In this document: piece after piece, positions 25,336 through 37,499 of the stretch
Layout: each line of letters opens with the position of its first letter
Numbering within the stretch: the first letter of the stretch is position 1
Assembly: GCA_907163375.1 (NCBI GenBank)
Contig: CAJQUW010012929.1
Location: forward strand, 1 to 64,000
DNA: 64,000 bases
DNA from: Prostheceraeus crozeri
Taxonomy: Eukaryota > Platyhelminthes > Polycladida > Euryleptidae
Direction of reading: 5' to 3'
Translations under genes and position numbers: made by a program
The notes under the pieces: model-generated
Told to the model about the DNA's origin: nothing
Seen by the model: the letters and a program-made list of their open reading frames with translations, nothing else
The model's database searches: none

Positions 25336-25539
25336 GGTTTTGCGTGTTGTTAAGTAAGTAAGTAAGTAAGTAAGCGTTTTATTTCAAGTTGAATGAAAAT
25401 CAAGACAGTCATATACACAAATCATATACACATTACATAGTCATATCACAAATTTTCACATACACAAGTAAAGAAGACCGAAAAATAAATGCATACAAAC
25501 TGAGGTCATTTTACATCTACATACCATTTAAAATATCGT

Positions 25540-28145
25540 TTAAGTGTACACACAGTTGCTGAAGTAAAAATGGGAAAAAAGATCTGGCATATTTTCAGTA
25601 CGGATACATGGGAAAACGAATCTGTTCGACCGTTGAGATCTTTCAGGCAGAAGGTCTCTCAGGATATGATTTTGGTCGTTTTCAATCTGTCTGAAAAGTT
25701 TCAAAGAATGTTGCAATCGTCTATGTATAGTATCGTCACACTTAGTACACTTTGAAACTCCATTATAAATTATACGATGTGCTCGGTTTTCAATAGTTGA
25801 AAGTATTCTACAATGCTTTTTAGAGAGCCCAACAAATGTTTCACATGCGTAGTCTAAAACAGAGCGGATAATGGCTACACATACATCATGCAATTGATTT
25901 GCAGAAATAAGTGAATTTAAACGTCTGATGATATGCAAGCGTCTGCTACACTTTATTAGCAAATAATCTACGTGGTCGTCCCAAGTTAACTTATTATTCA
26001 TACAGACTCCGAGATACTTGATGGACTTTACGTAGTTTACAGAGAAAGAAAAATTGTCTAAGGAAACAGGAGATCGAGAAACAATCATCACATTAGACTT
26101 TTCTGTATTTAGTCTCAAAAAGTTTTTTTGCGCACCACAATTCAACATTCTCTATTTCACGATTAACCGTAGAGCGAATGTCATCAATATCATTTTTTGG
26201 TAAAGGAATGATTACACTTATATCATCAGCATATTTAAGCATTACATTATTCACTGAGTAACTATGTAAGTCACTAACATATAGGCAAAAAAGAAAAGGG
26301 GCTAAAACGGATCCTTGTGGTACTCCGCAAGTAATGCTCACAGATCGGGAATACACATCCTTTAACTTCAGGAAAGTGGTTCTATTTTCACAGAATGATT
26401 TCAACCATATAATGAGCTCGATAGGGAAATTCAAAGTCTGCAGTTTCTCAAATAACACATTGTAATTTACACAATCGAACGCCTTTGACAAATCACAGCT
26501 GCGCAACCAAAATTCGGCCTTTCATCGATGATGCGTAATGATGTATCTAGTAACTTCAAAATGGCTGTTGTAGTCGAGGCACCTTTCCTGAAACCATGCT
26601 GTTCGAGGCCATAATTTATATAGAACATGTCTGCAAAACGATTGAGTACAATTCGTTCCAAAATCTTCGCTAGAGGAGGAAAGATCGAGATGTATCGCAG
26701 ATTGTTTATATCAGGCGGTTGACTTTCAGGTATTGGGACTGTGACACTAATTTTCCAACTCGCAGGAAAATTCAATGTTGACAGTGAGCAATTAAATATG
26801 TGTTAACGGTTCAGAAATAACGTCCGCCAGAAATATATAAATTCTAGTCGGAACTAGATCAAACCCGGATGATTTTTTGAGAGGCATATTGCACAGCATT
26901 TTTCTTACTTCTGAGGTATCAATTGTAGGATACCAGCTTTCGGACGGTGCGGTAGGAATGAATTGATTAAGATTATTTTTAGGGAATGGGCTTGATAATG
27001 AGTCTGCCATTTTATCAAGAAGTTGAATGATACTTCCATTTTCTTCAATTAGTGTAGTCCAATTATCTACCGCATTATTTTTGCCATCGTTCTTGTGTTT
27101 CGCTACGACTTTCCATAGACCTTGTGAGGAGCTGTTCATAATCTTGTTTACCCAAATTTGTTTTGCAGTTAAAATTTCTTGCTTTACTTTCATTTTCAAT
27201 TCATTATATCTGTTCCAATTTCTTGTTCTATAGGCATTCCATTTCTCATTGATTAGGTATTTAGTCAATGGGGTCATCCATTCTTTGTCGTTCTGGGTTA
27301 TTATCACATCAACAGAAGGGATGTAAGTATTAATGAAATATATGTTTGATGTAACTGGAAATAGTGAGCTTTTGTATTAACATCGTCTGATTTCTGTAAT
27401 AGTCCCATCCAGTCAAAGTTGCATACTTGGAAAAATAAAGCATCTAGGTTCGATTGTCTGAAATCATAAAGCTTGTGAGACTGCACATTTATCTCATTAG
27501 GCTTCGAAAGATAACATTTTGATGGATAACAAGTTAACATTAGATGATCAGAATTTCCCAGTGGGGCATTGTACTGTACGTTTTTGGCATCATATACTTG
27601 AGATATGTCATTGAGATCAGCAGGTGGTCTAAGATAGCGTTTTGCCTAGTCGGATTGATGATTATATCGCACATATCCATATCAGAACAAAACCTTGTCA
27701 CATCAAAAGAGTTCAAATTACCAGCCAACATTAAATGATAATGAGGCTTAGTTACACAAAAGTAGTACACAATCAACTTCACTAGATCGTTGTATATGTC
27801 ATTCAGTTTTGATGCGTTTAAACTTGGTGGGATTTACAAGCATAATAAACATAACTTGAACGAGGAAATATCAATAATCAGATATTCAGATTCATTTGGT
27901 AAATGGTACGATTCAGAAATATTAGAGAATGAAATATTCGATCTGAGAAACACTGCAACTCCACCACCTCTTCGGCAGGATCGGTCACTCCGACATGAAG
28001 TATATCCTGGAATATTGATCAGATCTGAATTTATTAGACTGCTCAGCCAGGTTTCTGTCACACAGATTATATCGGGAGATTTTAGAGAAGCGACAAGTTT
28101 CAGTTCGTCAATTTTTGGTAGTAAAGAACGTGCATTCAGTAACAT
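25540..28145 (-). pseudogene. LINE ORF2: endonuclease and reverse transcriptase, frame broken
   Basis: Endonuclease part: LLNARSLLPKIDELK and DIICVTETWL (28145-27834), RRGGGVAVFLR, and LAGNLNSFD (27782-27540; family usually GDFN). A linker follows at 27307-26792 (NEKWNAYRTRNWNRYNELKM). Reverse transcriptase: PASWKISVTVPIPE, GLEQHGFRKGASTTTAIL, KAFDCVNYNVLFEKL, CGVPQGSVLAPFLF, and the catalytic LKYADDISVI (26506-26093). The C-terminal connection domain includes KYLGVCMNNKLTWDDH and RSVLDYACETFVGLSKK. The reading frame changes about five times (near 27810, 27540, 27300, 26780, 26490 and 26120), so no full ORF2 can be made. Confidence 0.85.
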
Positions 28146-28229
28146 AACAGTACGATATGTTGAATCCTGTGAAACCTTTACCGAAAATTTGCATTGGGAT
28201 CTATCGTTACAACTTTGTTATTGCGGATG

Positions 28230-28969
28230 GTAACTTTTTCGCCAAGATCACGCCTTGCTTTCAATTCTTTCCTCAATAAAATATTTCTGTCCCTTTCCAT
28301 TTTTGTATAGTCAGGATTTATGAACACTTTTGAATATTGAGGAAAGTATTTAAGACGTCTCGCCTTTCGGAGAAGAGCAGTGCGTTTATTTTCATCAACT
28401 CATTTAAATCTGAGAAGTCGAGGTTTATCAGTATCAGATTTTCGTCCAATGCGATTTGAAGATTCCACATCAATATTATCCATTTCAAGAGCGCTACATA
28501 AATCGTTAATGGCTTCATTGTCTTGTTTTATTCTAGATTCAAGACTACCATAAGTTCAGGAAGACCAGTCACAATTAGGAAATTTCTTCTGTTCAGTCTT
28601 TCCTGCAGCTCGCTAAACATAGCCTCACACGAACCGTTTATGGCATTTTTCATTTGTTCATATTCATCTTGTAGCTTGTCATGTTTCTTTTGCAGATCTT
28701 CGTGCTGTTTGATGAGCAGATTAAACTTTTCAGTCATAGGAAAAATATATATTTGAAGTTGATTCTCAATAACCGCTGAAATATTATCAACATCGATGGA
28801 GTCATTCTTCTGTTTGATATTTTCTGTTGTTAGGGATCTCCTGGAGCTAGATTGTGTCTTTAAATGCAACATAGCTCTGATGAAATCTTTCTTCGTGATA
28901 GAAGATTTAGATAAATCATTTTCAGGCAAAGCAAGAAGTTCCTCCACTGATAGTACCATGGTAACATGA
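28230..28969 (-). pseudogene. LINE ORF1, coiled-coil RNA-binding protein, frameshifted
   Basis: An ATG near 28969 (MVLSVEELLALPENDLSKSS) opens a 146-residue stretch with a coiled coil (KFNLLIKQHEDLQKKHDKLQ region). It is followed by RRNFLIVTGLPE, the start of an RRM-like fold seen in CR1/L2 ORF1 proteins. The frame breaks about 28540. The rest is readable in another frame to about 28230 as KVFINPDYTKMERDRNILLR and KELKARRDLGEKVTIRN, the typical ORF1 C-terminal domain. ORF1 proteins coat LINE RNA. Confidence 0.7.
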
Positions 28970-28979
28970 ATGTAACTAC

Positions 28980-29073
28980 ACTGCCAAAAATAATTGTCAC
29001 CACAGGGTATCGAACCAAGAGACAAAAGTACTATTCGCTGTCCAGTCGAGGAACTAGACCAGTAGGCCACACA
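28980..29073 (-). promoter_or_regulatory. tRNA-like box A/box B segment in the LINE leader
   Basis: On the minus strand GTGGCCTACTGGTCTAGTTC (box A-like) is followed 40 bases later by GGTTCGATACC, a perfect box B (GGTTCGANNCC). Stems do not close as a true tRNA: the acceptor ends do not pair and the T stem is mismatched. It is best read as a tRNA-derived internal Pol III promoter, either a SINE head or part of the LINE leader just ahead of ORF1. Confidence 0.4.
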
Positions 29074-29744
29074 ACCAACTTCAGCTAGAAAGATTGTCAC
29101 TATTAAGTTAATTCAAGAAACCGTGAAATCACTTGTGTGACGTAGATAATTCAGCAGTTGGTTTTCATCGAGGCAGCAACCACAATCAACCCATGAGAAT
29201 CACTCACTGAATTTTATGGTGAAAGGGAGAATTTTCGGTATATCAAGAATCCCGTAGAGCGACGAGAAAAACTGATATCATATCCAGAACAACGACAACT
29301 AGACGGCTCCAACGATGTAAAATTTTCCAAATTTGAGTGGATAATGTCAACACATGAAGCAGACAACACTACATGCACTGGCAGACGCGAGAGACACAAC
29401 CGATCACCTCGACAGTAGATGAACATGTCGCCTACTAAGTTTACCGCGCGCGTACCATGACGCTTAGCAAGCAAAACATATTTCTTTTACTCGGGTAGCA
29501 TGGATGTATTCATTTTGAGAAACTTTATTTACGTCAATCATGTACAGATGTAGTGTTGAATAACTGGAATTAAGGGATTCATACATCCCATTACAAAGCT
29601 ATTGGACTTATGACCAAAAATTCTTCCGACTTTTCCGAACGCAATTGGTCGCTGGAACCTCCGCAAATTTATTCGGACATTTAGGTCCCACATGTTTTAA
29701 TTCAATATTACCAAAGCATCCACAATTTTTTAACAATAAACTTT

Positions 29745-29855
29745 ATAAATATTATATAATATATGATATATTATATTATGATTATATATGTGAATATAAT
29801 ATATATATATATATATATATATTATATTATATTCATATATATAATCATAATTTAT
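29745..29855. repeat. AT-rich palindromic microsatellite
   Basis: A (TA)n core is flanked by inverted ATATATAATCATAAT-like arms, giving a long A/T hairpin. It is prone to slippage and may be misassembled. Confidence 0.8.
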
Positions 29856-32800
29856 ACTGGTACAAAATCTGAAACAGGACCGAAAACAGATATTTGATAT
29901 GTCCATTATTAAACGTGACAATTTAATTTTTCAGTAATTTCAAAAATTTTGCAATTTTTGCCGATTTTGTAAGCGGTCATGCTTAAATTGATGATGTCAC
30001 CAGAGCACAACATCGGTAGAAACAATCACTTTGAAATCCACGTTTGGATGATGTGTCATCAAATTGATCTTAGAATTAAAAAAAAACATTATCATTTTGT
30101 TAATTAAAAAAGTTGGCTAGTACGGAATTGGTTAAGCTGCAAACATCGCGATTTCGCTCCACATAATCTATCCATTGAATATACCCCCTGTAGTTTTTGA
30201 ACCATATTAATTTGGACCCTTCGTCTACAAGACCATTCGGACCATTTCTGAATAAATGTGATTTAAAACAATCATAAAGGTTGGGAGCCTCATTATTGCG
30301 AATTTGTATTTAGTTTTCTCTAGATCAAGACATATTTATTCAAACGTCACCACAAAGATGAAATTTTAGTTAAGCGTTTATGGACCCTTTTTATCATGAC
30401 CCTTTCGGACCTTTCATACGGCCTTTTTGAGTTAACAGTGAAGATTCAACTCAATATTTAATCATTTTATTTACAATAACTTAAGAAGCGATTGGAGATT
30501 GGAGGGATTTGACAATTCATTATTATAGAGAAACCAGAATTTAGGAAGCATTTTAGGTATAGAAATGATAGCTTTCAAATATCACATGTATTACACAGTT
30601 TCGTGTTTAGAATCGGAATGCAGCCAGAACGATTCAAACTACTTACCGATGATTGATAGCTTGAGGCATCTGTCTGTCCTCGAAAACTTCAAAATCTTGG
30701 ATGTCTAGTTGATGTAAAGTATTGCTAGCGTCTTACACAATTGATGTAATAAATGATGTATTCAACACACAAATATAAATGATGTAAGGCTAACTGAAAA
30801 TTGACAAGAAAATATCTCGAGCGTTCCCCATCCAGGCAAATGAATTTATTACTTTTGTCCACATGTCTATTCTCCCTTGTTTTTCCTACATTGCATGCAG
30901 CTGGTCATGAAAGTGATATCATTTCGTGTATCATGCGACAGATGTGAGCGCGTTCGAAGAGTTGACTACTGACGCAACGATTCCTGCGCATGGGATTGAT
31001 GTAGTCAATTACAGTGCTTTTATAGAAGTTCCCCTCTGTGCAGATCTCTCTGAAGATGTTTCATGTCATTATCCAAGTTAGAAGTCTTCTGTAATGTTTA
31101 ATTGAATGGCTTCCTACATGTAAGTTCATTAAGATAGACAGAGACGACTATGTTCTATGATAGCACAAAATTAAGCATAAAGGGTCAAATTATGTTCAAG
31201 ATTAAACATTGACATCAAAACTCTCTGATTTAATTTAAATTATACCGTCGAAATTTCAAAATGACCAAGATGCGGATACATATACAATATTGCAATTAAT
31301 TGAAAAAAAACTTCCCGAAATATCAGTTAAAAAACATAAGCAAAAATATATCCTGAAAAACAAAATATCAGTTGTTTATACAGCATCACTATGTATTTTA
31401 AGGGCAATAGTGTCGAACATTTGAGGACGCGTAAGCGCCTGAAAATGTCTGACATTGTTGTCCGAAAAAATCTATGTCTATAACACTGTGCGGATTTGAA
31501 ATGGACTGGGCAGCAATGTATGTAGGAAAATGTAGGCAGGAATGCTATGATTACATGTAGATATACGCTAAATGAGATTTCTAAAACATCTTTCACAGGC
31601 ATCGGTACAGATTTCATCATTACATGATGCATTATATTGTGTGTGAATGAGCTATGATGCAATCAGTGGTGCAGTGGAGGTGGTACGTGGCAGTACGGCA
31701 TACCCCCACCGAAATATTTTTAGATCACCGCACCCCATCATAGATATGTGACTTGAACGTACCCCCACCACAAATTTGTTTTTCAAAGTAGCCACACTGC
31801 AAGATGCAAGTAAATGGAGGCTATGTTGAAAATAAATTGTTGATCCTTGTAGTCTTCGATATTTCTATTATTTCCCCTTCCCACATTTTTGTTGTCGAAG
31901 CCCGAGAGTTTTACATCGTCTCTCGATGCACGATCGTCTCTTGCTCCTAAGGGCAGTCTCACTATACTGCCGCAAAACTGTAAAATGAGTTTGTAGAGCA
32001 TTTACTGCCTCAGAACTAGACAAATGCTCGTCATTGTCTACAGACAACAATCTGAACAAGTTCATGATCATAGCTGTACCTTGTATTCTGACTGAGTATC
32101 CAAGGAACCAATCCTTCATCCCAGGGGTCAGGCAAGACTTCTCAGTGGTATTGCACTGTCACCTTGGAAAAGTTAGAAAATGTGTGTTGGGAGAAAGAAT
32201 AGAGGTACACTGGTACCTGGTCTTCTCTTTTTATGAAAGCTTGCGGATGTGAACACATCAGATGATCTCCCTTGCATGCGCGTGTATGCTGCTTACAGGG
32301 TGAATTTCAATAATAACCGCCAATTGAGATATATCTTTTCTTGAAAATCAAAGTTTTCAAAACCGCACCGGTGTTGATATTTTTACAAATATAGTGTAGA
32401 AAAGGTCTTGCCTGCAACATTATCATTCAAAACTCCTTACTTTACTAATTATCGAGTTTTTGATAAATGATAGTACTTCAGCAACTAACTTACGTTAAAT
32501 TATTTTGATTATATGCCTTTGGATTATTGCGGAATGTCTGAATTCATATGAACATGGAAATTACTGCTATAAATGTGTGTATGCAGAGCTGCTCAGTAGT
32601 AAAGAATCATCAACCAGGCTACGACTTCTAGGTGTTTGTGTAATTGATATTGAAGCTTTATCCCTCTTATCCGTGATATGGTAATATACACTGCAACAGT
32701 CAATTGATTCTGTCTGATTTGTAAGAATTTGTCAAATTTTAGATTTTCCCTCTCTGATACTGCAAACCCATACTAATTCACAAAAGAAAATATCATTTCC

Positions 32801-32992
32801 GATAATTATCATTAAATTCCAACGAAGAGGTCATTCGTTGATTTCAAAATATCAAAGAAGACCAACAATTCTCAAAATTATAGTAATTTTTGGCGATGGC
32901 AATGAGATATTGCGTAAATTCGTCCCAGTTCAATCGCTAGGAAGCCTGCAGATATGAGCCGCCATTGGAACAATCCGTTATACACTGTAAAT

Positions 32993-33165
32993 GCCTCGCC
33001 ACCAAAGTCGCCACTAACTCACCACGAAACATTGGCAACAAAAGTGAACACCAGGAAGTACGAGTGGCCAACACTCGCCACGAACTAATGCAGCTGTTAA
33101 ACATTATCATGCCACACCCTATTGTTGCCAATTGCAGGCGAATTCGTGGCGAGTGAGGCCGAGAG
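32993..33165. repeat. Possible lone CACTA-type terminus
   Basis: CACTGTAAATGCCTCGCCAC starts the block, and words like CTCGCCAC recur direct and inverted (about 33000, 33070, 33145). No partner end was found, so this is a weak call. Confidence 0.3.
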
Positions 33166-33289
33166 TTCATGCAATTCCTGTATTCCTATTGGCTCGCTTC
33201 ACCTCAAAATGCATGGCAGTCTACGGATACAGAATTTTTTGCTATTGGAAAGGATTCACTAAAGCTTTCCCTATAACTATTTACTAGCA

Positions 33290-33558
33290 TCTTCAGTCCC
33301 AATTTTATTGTTTTAGCATTGTGACCTTGACAGTTTTAGACGTAATTGTAAATGTAAATCAGCTCTTATTGTATTGTTTTTAGCTTGTATTCAATTTTCG
33401 AGGAGTTAGACGCAATTGCCAATTGTTCTTTTAGCTTGACAAGTTCTCATCCTGTTGTATTTAAAGGTTTTATCTAGATTTATCTGTTTGTCCTGAAGAT
33501 ATGTCATGAAAACGGACATGAAATCGATCGACCAATACTTGTCGTTTTTATTTTAAAA
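33290..33558 (+). repeat. Left direct repeat of the Penelope-like element
   Basis: 269 bp, apparently identical to 35913-36181. It contains the candidate hammerhead ribozyme near its 3' end, and its last bases include the A of the first ATG of the coding region. Confidence 0.93.
33484..33545 (+). ncRNA. Hammerhead ribozyme candidate, left repeat
   Basis: The conserved core is present: CTGAAGA (33493-33499), stem II ATGTC/GACAT with a 9-base loop, then GAAA (33520-33523). A minimal palindromic stem III (ATC/GAT) and the cleavage triplet GATC follow, with the cut after 33529. Stem I starts with GTC/GAC on either side. One extra T sits between the core and stem II, which some natural hammerheads tolerate. 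Very short stem III forms usually act as dimers. Hammerheads in the repeats of Penelope-like elements are an established observation. Confidence 0.6.
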
Positions 33559-35944
33559 TGTTGTCACTGGGCTCGCTATCTCACAAAGTATTGAAATCGA
33601 CACTGCCCTCCACGATTTTCGATGAAGCAAAGAAGATAAACAAAGTATGGCTGAAATACCAAAAAACAAGTCTTCGATTAGAATTTCTACGCAATTGCCA
33701 AGAACAGAAACTGATACCAACATTCCTTCGAGTCAAAATTCCTTCACACCTGCGGCAACACCACATAGTCTTCAGTCAATCCCAACTCAAAATTTTGAAG
33801 GATGAAATTAGGATTGCAATTCAAGAAGCTGCATGTGCCTCATCAGACCTGGATGACGGAAAGGAGAACCTGACGTCTGAATGGACGATGTTGGAGTGCC
33901 TTCTACAGCATCACAATCGCACAATCCTGCGCACAATTCGAGTAAGACACCGAAATAAGCTACTGAACTTAAAGACTGACACCAAACGTGTTCAAAAAAT
34001 GAAGTCCAAAGTCAATGGTAATGTTTTGAACTTTTCGAAACGCCAATTGTCTGAAGAAGAGTTGTCAGCCCTTGAGCTTGGCTTCTCCATGTCGTGGCCA
34101 GCAAAAGTTAACTCTCTGAAGGTCAAAACCGAAACGGAGGTCACGTTCAAATCCCTTATTCATTCTGTACATTTAAACTCTGAACTGAAGGATCGTGTTC
34201 GTTCAAAATTCAAAAGCCTCGCTATGACCTATATTAATCATAAAGTTAGCATGTCCAAAAATTGTAAACGGCATTTGACTGCTCTTCGCAATCTTGCCAA
34301 AGACAAAAGCATTTATGTTTGCAAGTTTGACAAAGGGAATGGGATCTGTATTACTGACAGATCTCAATATGTTGCTTCTCTGAATTCCATTCTCGCTGAC
34401 ACTACAAAATTTTCTCCTTACACTAAAAGTGGTCGTGCTATCAAAGACCCTTTCATTATTGCGGAAGACAAATTCAACCGCAATTTACTGCTATTGAAGA
34501 GTGATGGCTCTATTACCGAGAGTCAATATAGAGAAATTCGGGCCTGTGGTTCTCAACCGTCTCGTTTGTATGGACTAGCTAAAGTTCACAAGTCCACTGC
34601 TGACCTAACTTATCGCCCGATTTTGAGTATGTGCGATGCTTATTGCTCTAACCTCAGCAAGTGGTTAGACCAAATTCTGAAGCCGCACATCCCTAAACAT
34701 TATTTGATCAAGGATTCTTTCGACTTTGTTGAAAAGATGCACGGTCTCAGCATACCGAATAGCTATATGGTCTCCTTTGATGTCCGCAGTCTCTTTACTA
34801 ACGTTCCTCTTGATGATACCATCGATCACATATGTAGCATTATTGATTTTGACAAATTTCGATCAACAAAAAACCCTAAAGACACTTTTGTCTTTAGCCT
34901 GTAAAAACGTTCTTTTCCAATTCGATGACAAACTTTATATTCAAAATGACGGCGTCGCTATGGGCTCAAAATTAGCTCCCACTCTCGCCAATTTTGCGAT
35001 GGATTTGATAGAAAAGCAATTTGACAGACAACCTTTGTTTTATCAGAGGTATGTCGATGATGTTTTTGCAGTCTTCAAAAACAAACTTGAAGCTGTCGAA
35101 TTTTTCAACTATTTGAATTCTTTGCATAAAAGTATTCAATTTACCATGGAACATGAACAAGAAAAGCAACTAAAATTTCTCGACGTTGTTGTACACAAAA
35201 ATGATGACAAGTTTGAGACTGAATGGACTTTGAAGGACACTAACACCGGCATTTATGTTCCTAACGAATCGTTTGCTCCTTTCAAGTATAAAACTGCTGC
35301 TATTTGCTCCCTCATTTATCGAGCTAAGCGCCTCTCTAGCAAAGATATTTATTTTGAGAGTGCTTATAATAAAATCGCGTCGATTTTTATTAACAATGGT
35401 TTTCATGCCAAAGTCATCGAGAAAATCAGAGACAAAATTTTTGAATTCCAGACCTAGTAATGGTCAAAGTGATAATGATGTGGATCGTCAGCGCATTTAT
35501 TGGCGACTACCGTATATTAAAGAAAGAGAAAAACAAACTCTCAAAACTGTTCACTCGATTAATCGAATTTTGCCTGACACTTGCAAATTATCTGTCGTTT
35601 TCGATACTTTCAAAACGAGCAAATTGTTTCCGAACAAAGATAAAGTGCCTATGAGTCTCGCCTCTAATCTTGTATACAAATTGAAATGTTGGCAATGTGA
35701 CAATTGCTATATTGGTGAGACTCGTAGGCACTTTATCACCAGAATTCGTGAACACTTGGAAGGTAGACCTATAGATTCTGAAATTACCAAACACGTTCAT
35801 AGAAATAGCTATGACAATTTCGAAATAGTTTTTCGCACAAAGTACACTCGCACTGCTGAAAGTCTGGTCATGAAAGAAATCAATAGTTTTAACCTTGATG
35901 AACGAACACGAATCTTCAGTCCCAATTTTATTGTTTTAGCATTG
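33558..35944 (+). pseudogene. Penelope-type reverse transcriptase with GIY-YIG endonuclease
   Basis: The coding region starts at the ATG at 33558. N-terminal region: rich in Lys/Arg and leading to FDKGNGICITDRSQY. Reverse transcriptase signatures: SRLYGLAKVHKS, YRPILSM, VSFDVRSLFTNVPLDDT, GVAMGSKLAPTLANFAMDL and the catalytic YVDDVFAVF. C-terminal GIY-YIG endonuclease: VYKLKCWQCDNCYIGETRR, then RIREHLEG and the acidic ESLVMKEINSF. Together these are specific to Penelope-like elements. The frame is interrupted about twice, so this copy does not make the full protein. The end of the coding sequence lies inside the right direct repeat. Confidence 0.92.
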
Positions 35945-36181
35945 TGACCTTGACAGTTTTAGACGTAATTGTAAATGTAAATCAGCTCTTATTGTATTGT
36001 TTTTAGCTTGTATTCAATTTTCGAGGAGTTAGACGCAATTGCCAATTGTTCTTTTAGCTTGACAAGTTCTCATCCTGTTGTATTTAAAGGTTTTATCTAG
36101 ATTTATCTGTTTGTCCTGAAGATATGTCATGAAAACGGACATGAAATCGATCGACCAATACTTGTCGTTTTTATTTTAAAA
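35913..36181 (+). repeat. Right direct repeat of the Penelope-like element
   Basis: Apparently identical to the left repeat over its length. Its first 32 bases are also the end of the endonuclease coding sequence. Confidence 0.93.
36107..36168 (+). ncRNA. Hammerhead ribozyme candidate, right repeat
   Basis: Same core as the left copy: CTGAAGA at 36116-36122, GAAA at 36143-36146, predicted cut after 36152. Two such ribozymes 2623 bases apart would release a unit-length RNA if both cleave. Confidence 0.6.
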
Positions 36182-36193
36182 TATTTACTAGCA

Positions 36194-37499
36194 CTCCCAC
36201 CTGATCAATTAATTTTTGTCTATTCCGAGCTATGTAATCGTCAATGATATTTTTATCATTGATACTTGAGAGACGAGGACTAAAATAAATGGTTCCAGAG
36301 AGACCATCAGGAGATACATAGAAAGCAAATTTATTAGTACACAAAATTTTATTTTCATTGTAAAGGTTTCATATAATTCCAAATGATGTTCAACATTGTA
36401 AAAAATATATGCAAATATTTCAGAAGTTCACATAATCATAGAATTATAGGTACTCCTTAGCAGGACTAATGAGCACTCCCACAGGGAAACCAGACAAAGT
36501 CAATTTTTTCATAAAACACAAATTGAAAATTATCATAAAACAATGAGCGAACGAAAATCACATATTATCAAACACAGATCTCGACACCAGTGAGTCACAT
36601 TTTAGTTTCGTCAGCAGGAAAACCAACCAACGATCAAAAAAACTCCTTATATGAAAAAATTCTTAACTGTTGCGACAAGTTCATATGTTTACATAAGATA
36701 TGTGTGGCACCATCTTTAACAAAATGACATCTGTTAACAAGAATAATTACAATCTTTTTTGTGCCGATTCAACAACATATTGAGCAAATATGCACATATG
36801 CGAGCAAATACGCAGAATTCTATTCATTTGGCTCGCAAACACATGAATACCCATCTTTCGGTGGATGAGGCTATCTGGAAAAGTTAATATGTATAAAAAT
36901 GTAAAAATGTACAAGTAGTGCGTCAAAAGAAAAAGAAGCAACTTTCTCGACTGATGTTTAGTCTGCGAGCATAGCAGCACGACTTAGAACAATCTAATAG
37001 ACAATTTCTTGAAAAAGTACCTGAACAACATGTTCGATGTAGATAGAGTAAACAGCGATCACATATCTTCATCCCACAATCAATGCTTCCTCATCACTAG
37101 AATGAAGAAAGATCTTTCTTCACATTACTTAAACCACAGTACGTTCGACATGACCACTGCGAACAATATCGGCTGGTGGAGGATGTTGAACGCTGTTAGC
37201 TTATTCTTTCAGCGCTTTCTGTCCTATAACTTAATTACTAACAGAACTTCATAACAAATTTTGTAGTCGACAAATCATCAATCGAGACTAATTGTAATCT
37301 TATCTTTTCAACGTGTAGAACACAATGCTATATTCGATGCAGAAATACGCAGCAGGCAAAAAAGACGGCATGATCAATGCGAACAAAAACTAAGGATAGC
37401 TAGACCTGTTTCGTGTGATAGGCATTTATTCAACATTTAACTACACTACACAGTCCGGCAGCCACAATGATTTTCTCCAGGGAAAGAGGCCGAAACTGA
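36194..37499. other. Gap, nothing recognised
   Basis: AT-rich, with short open frames (minus 36747-36980, plus 37009-37254) lacking known domains. Confidence 0.4.

Larger units (their letters stand above)
25350..29480 (-). mobile_element. CR1/L2-like LINE, near full length, decayed
   Basis: The minus-strand element runs from a GC-richer 5' leader (to about 29470) through ORF1 (from 28969) and ORF2 (endonuclease then reverse transcriptase) to a 3' tail GAAATAAAACG followed by (CTTA)5 at 25350-25374. Two-ORF layout, an apurinic-type endonuclease and a simple-repeat 3' tail place it in the Jockey/CR1/L2 group. The coding frames are interrupted several times. The tail repeat is still perfect, which argues for moderate age. 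Confidence 0.85.
29481..33277. other. Gap with no certain gene
   Basis: Mostly AT-rich. A short AT palindrome/microsatellite occupies 29745-29855. Minus-strand open frames at 31327-31662 and 31783-32119 have no domain that I recognise. At 32993 a CACTGTAAATGCC word is followed by repeated CTCGCCAC/ACTCGCCACGAA words up to about 33165, which looks like one isolated CACTA-type end. Confidence 0.35.
33278..36193 (+). mobile_element. Penelope-like retroelement with direct repeats and 12-bp target duplication
   Basis: A 12-bp target duplication TATTTACTAGCA flanks the element (33278-33289 and 36182-36193). Inside are direct repeats of 269 bp (33290-33558 and 35913-36181) that look identical by eye. 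Between them is coding sequence for a Penelope-type reverse transcriptase followed by a GIY-YIG endonuclease. This arrangement, with the start codon at the edge of the left repeat and the endonuclease ending inside the right repeat, is the known layout of Penelope-like elements, not of LTR retrotransposons. The coding frame is broken about twice. Identical repeats and an intact duplication imply a young insertion. Confidence 0.93.

Noticed and set aside
28985-29072. True tRNA gene in the LINE leader
   Set aside because: Acceptor and T stems do not pair; only promoter boxes remain, so it is listed as a tRNA-like promoter instead.
31690-31790. GTACCCCCACC-rich segment as a transposon end or SINE
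   Set aside because: Two similar words (CATACCCCCACCG, GTACCCCCACCAC) occur but no terminal symmetry or duplication supports an element.
31783-32119. Minus-strand frames as host exons
   Set aside because: Two overlapping frames with no consistent splice sites and no recognisable domain.
33290-36181. LTR retrotransposon (direct repeats flanking a reverse transcriptase)
   Set aside because: The reverse transcriptase motifs and the GIY-YIG endonuclease are Penelope-type, there is no gag, protease or integrase, and the target duplication is 12 bp.
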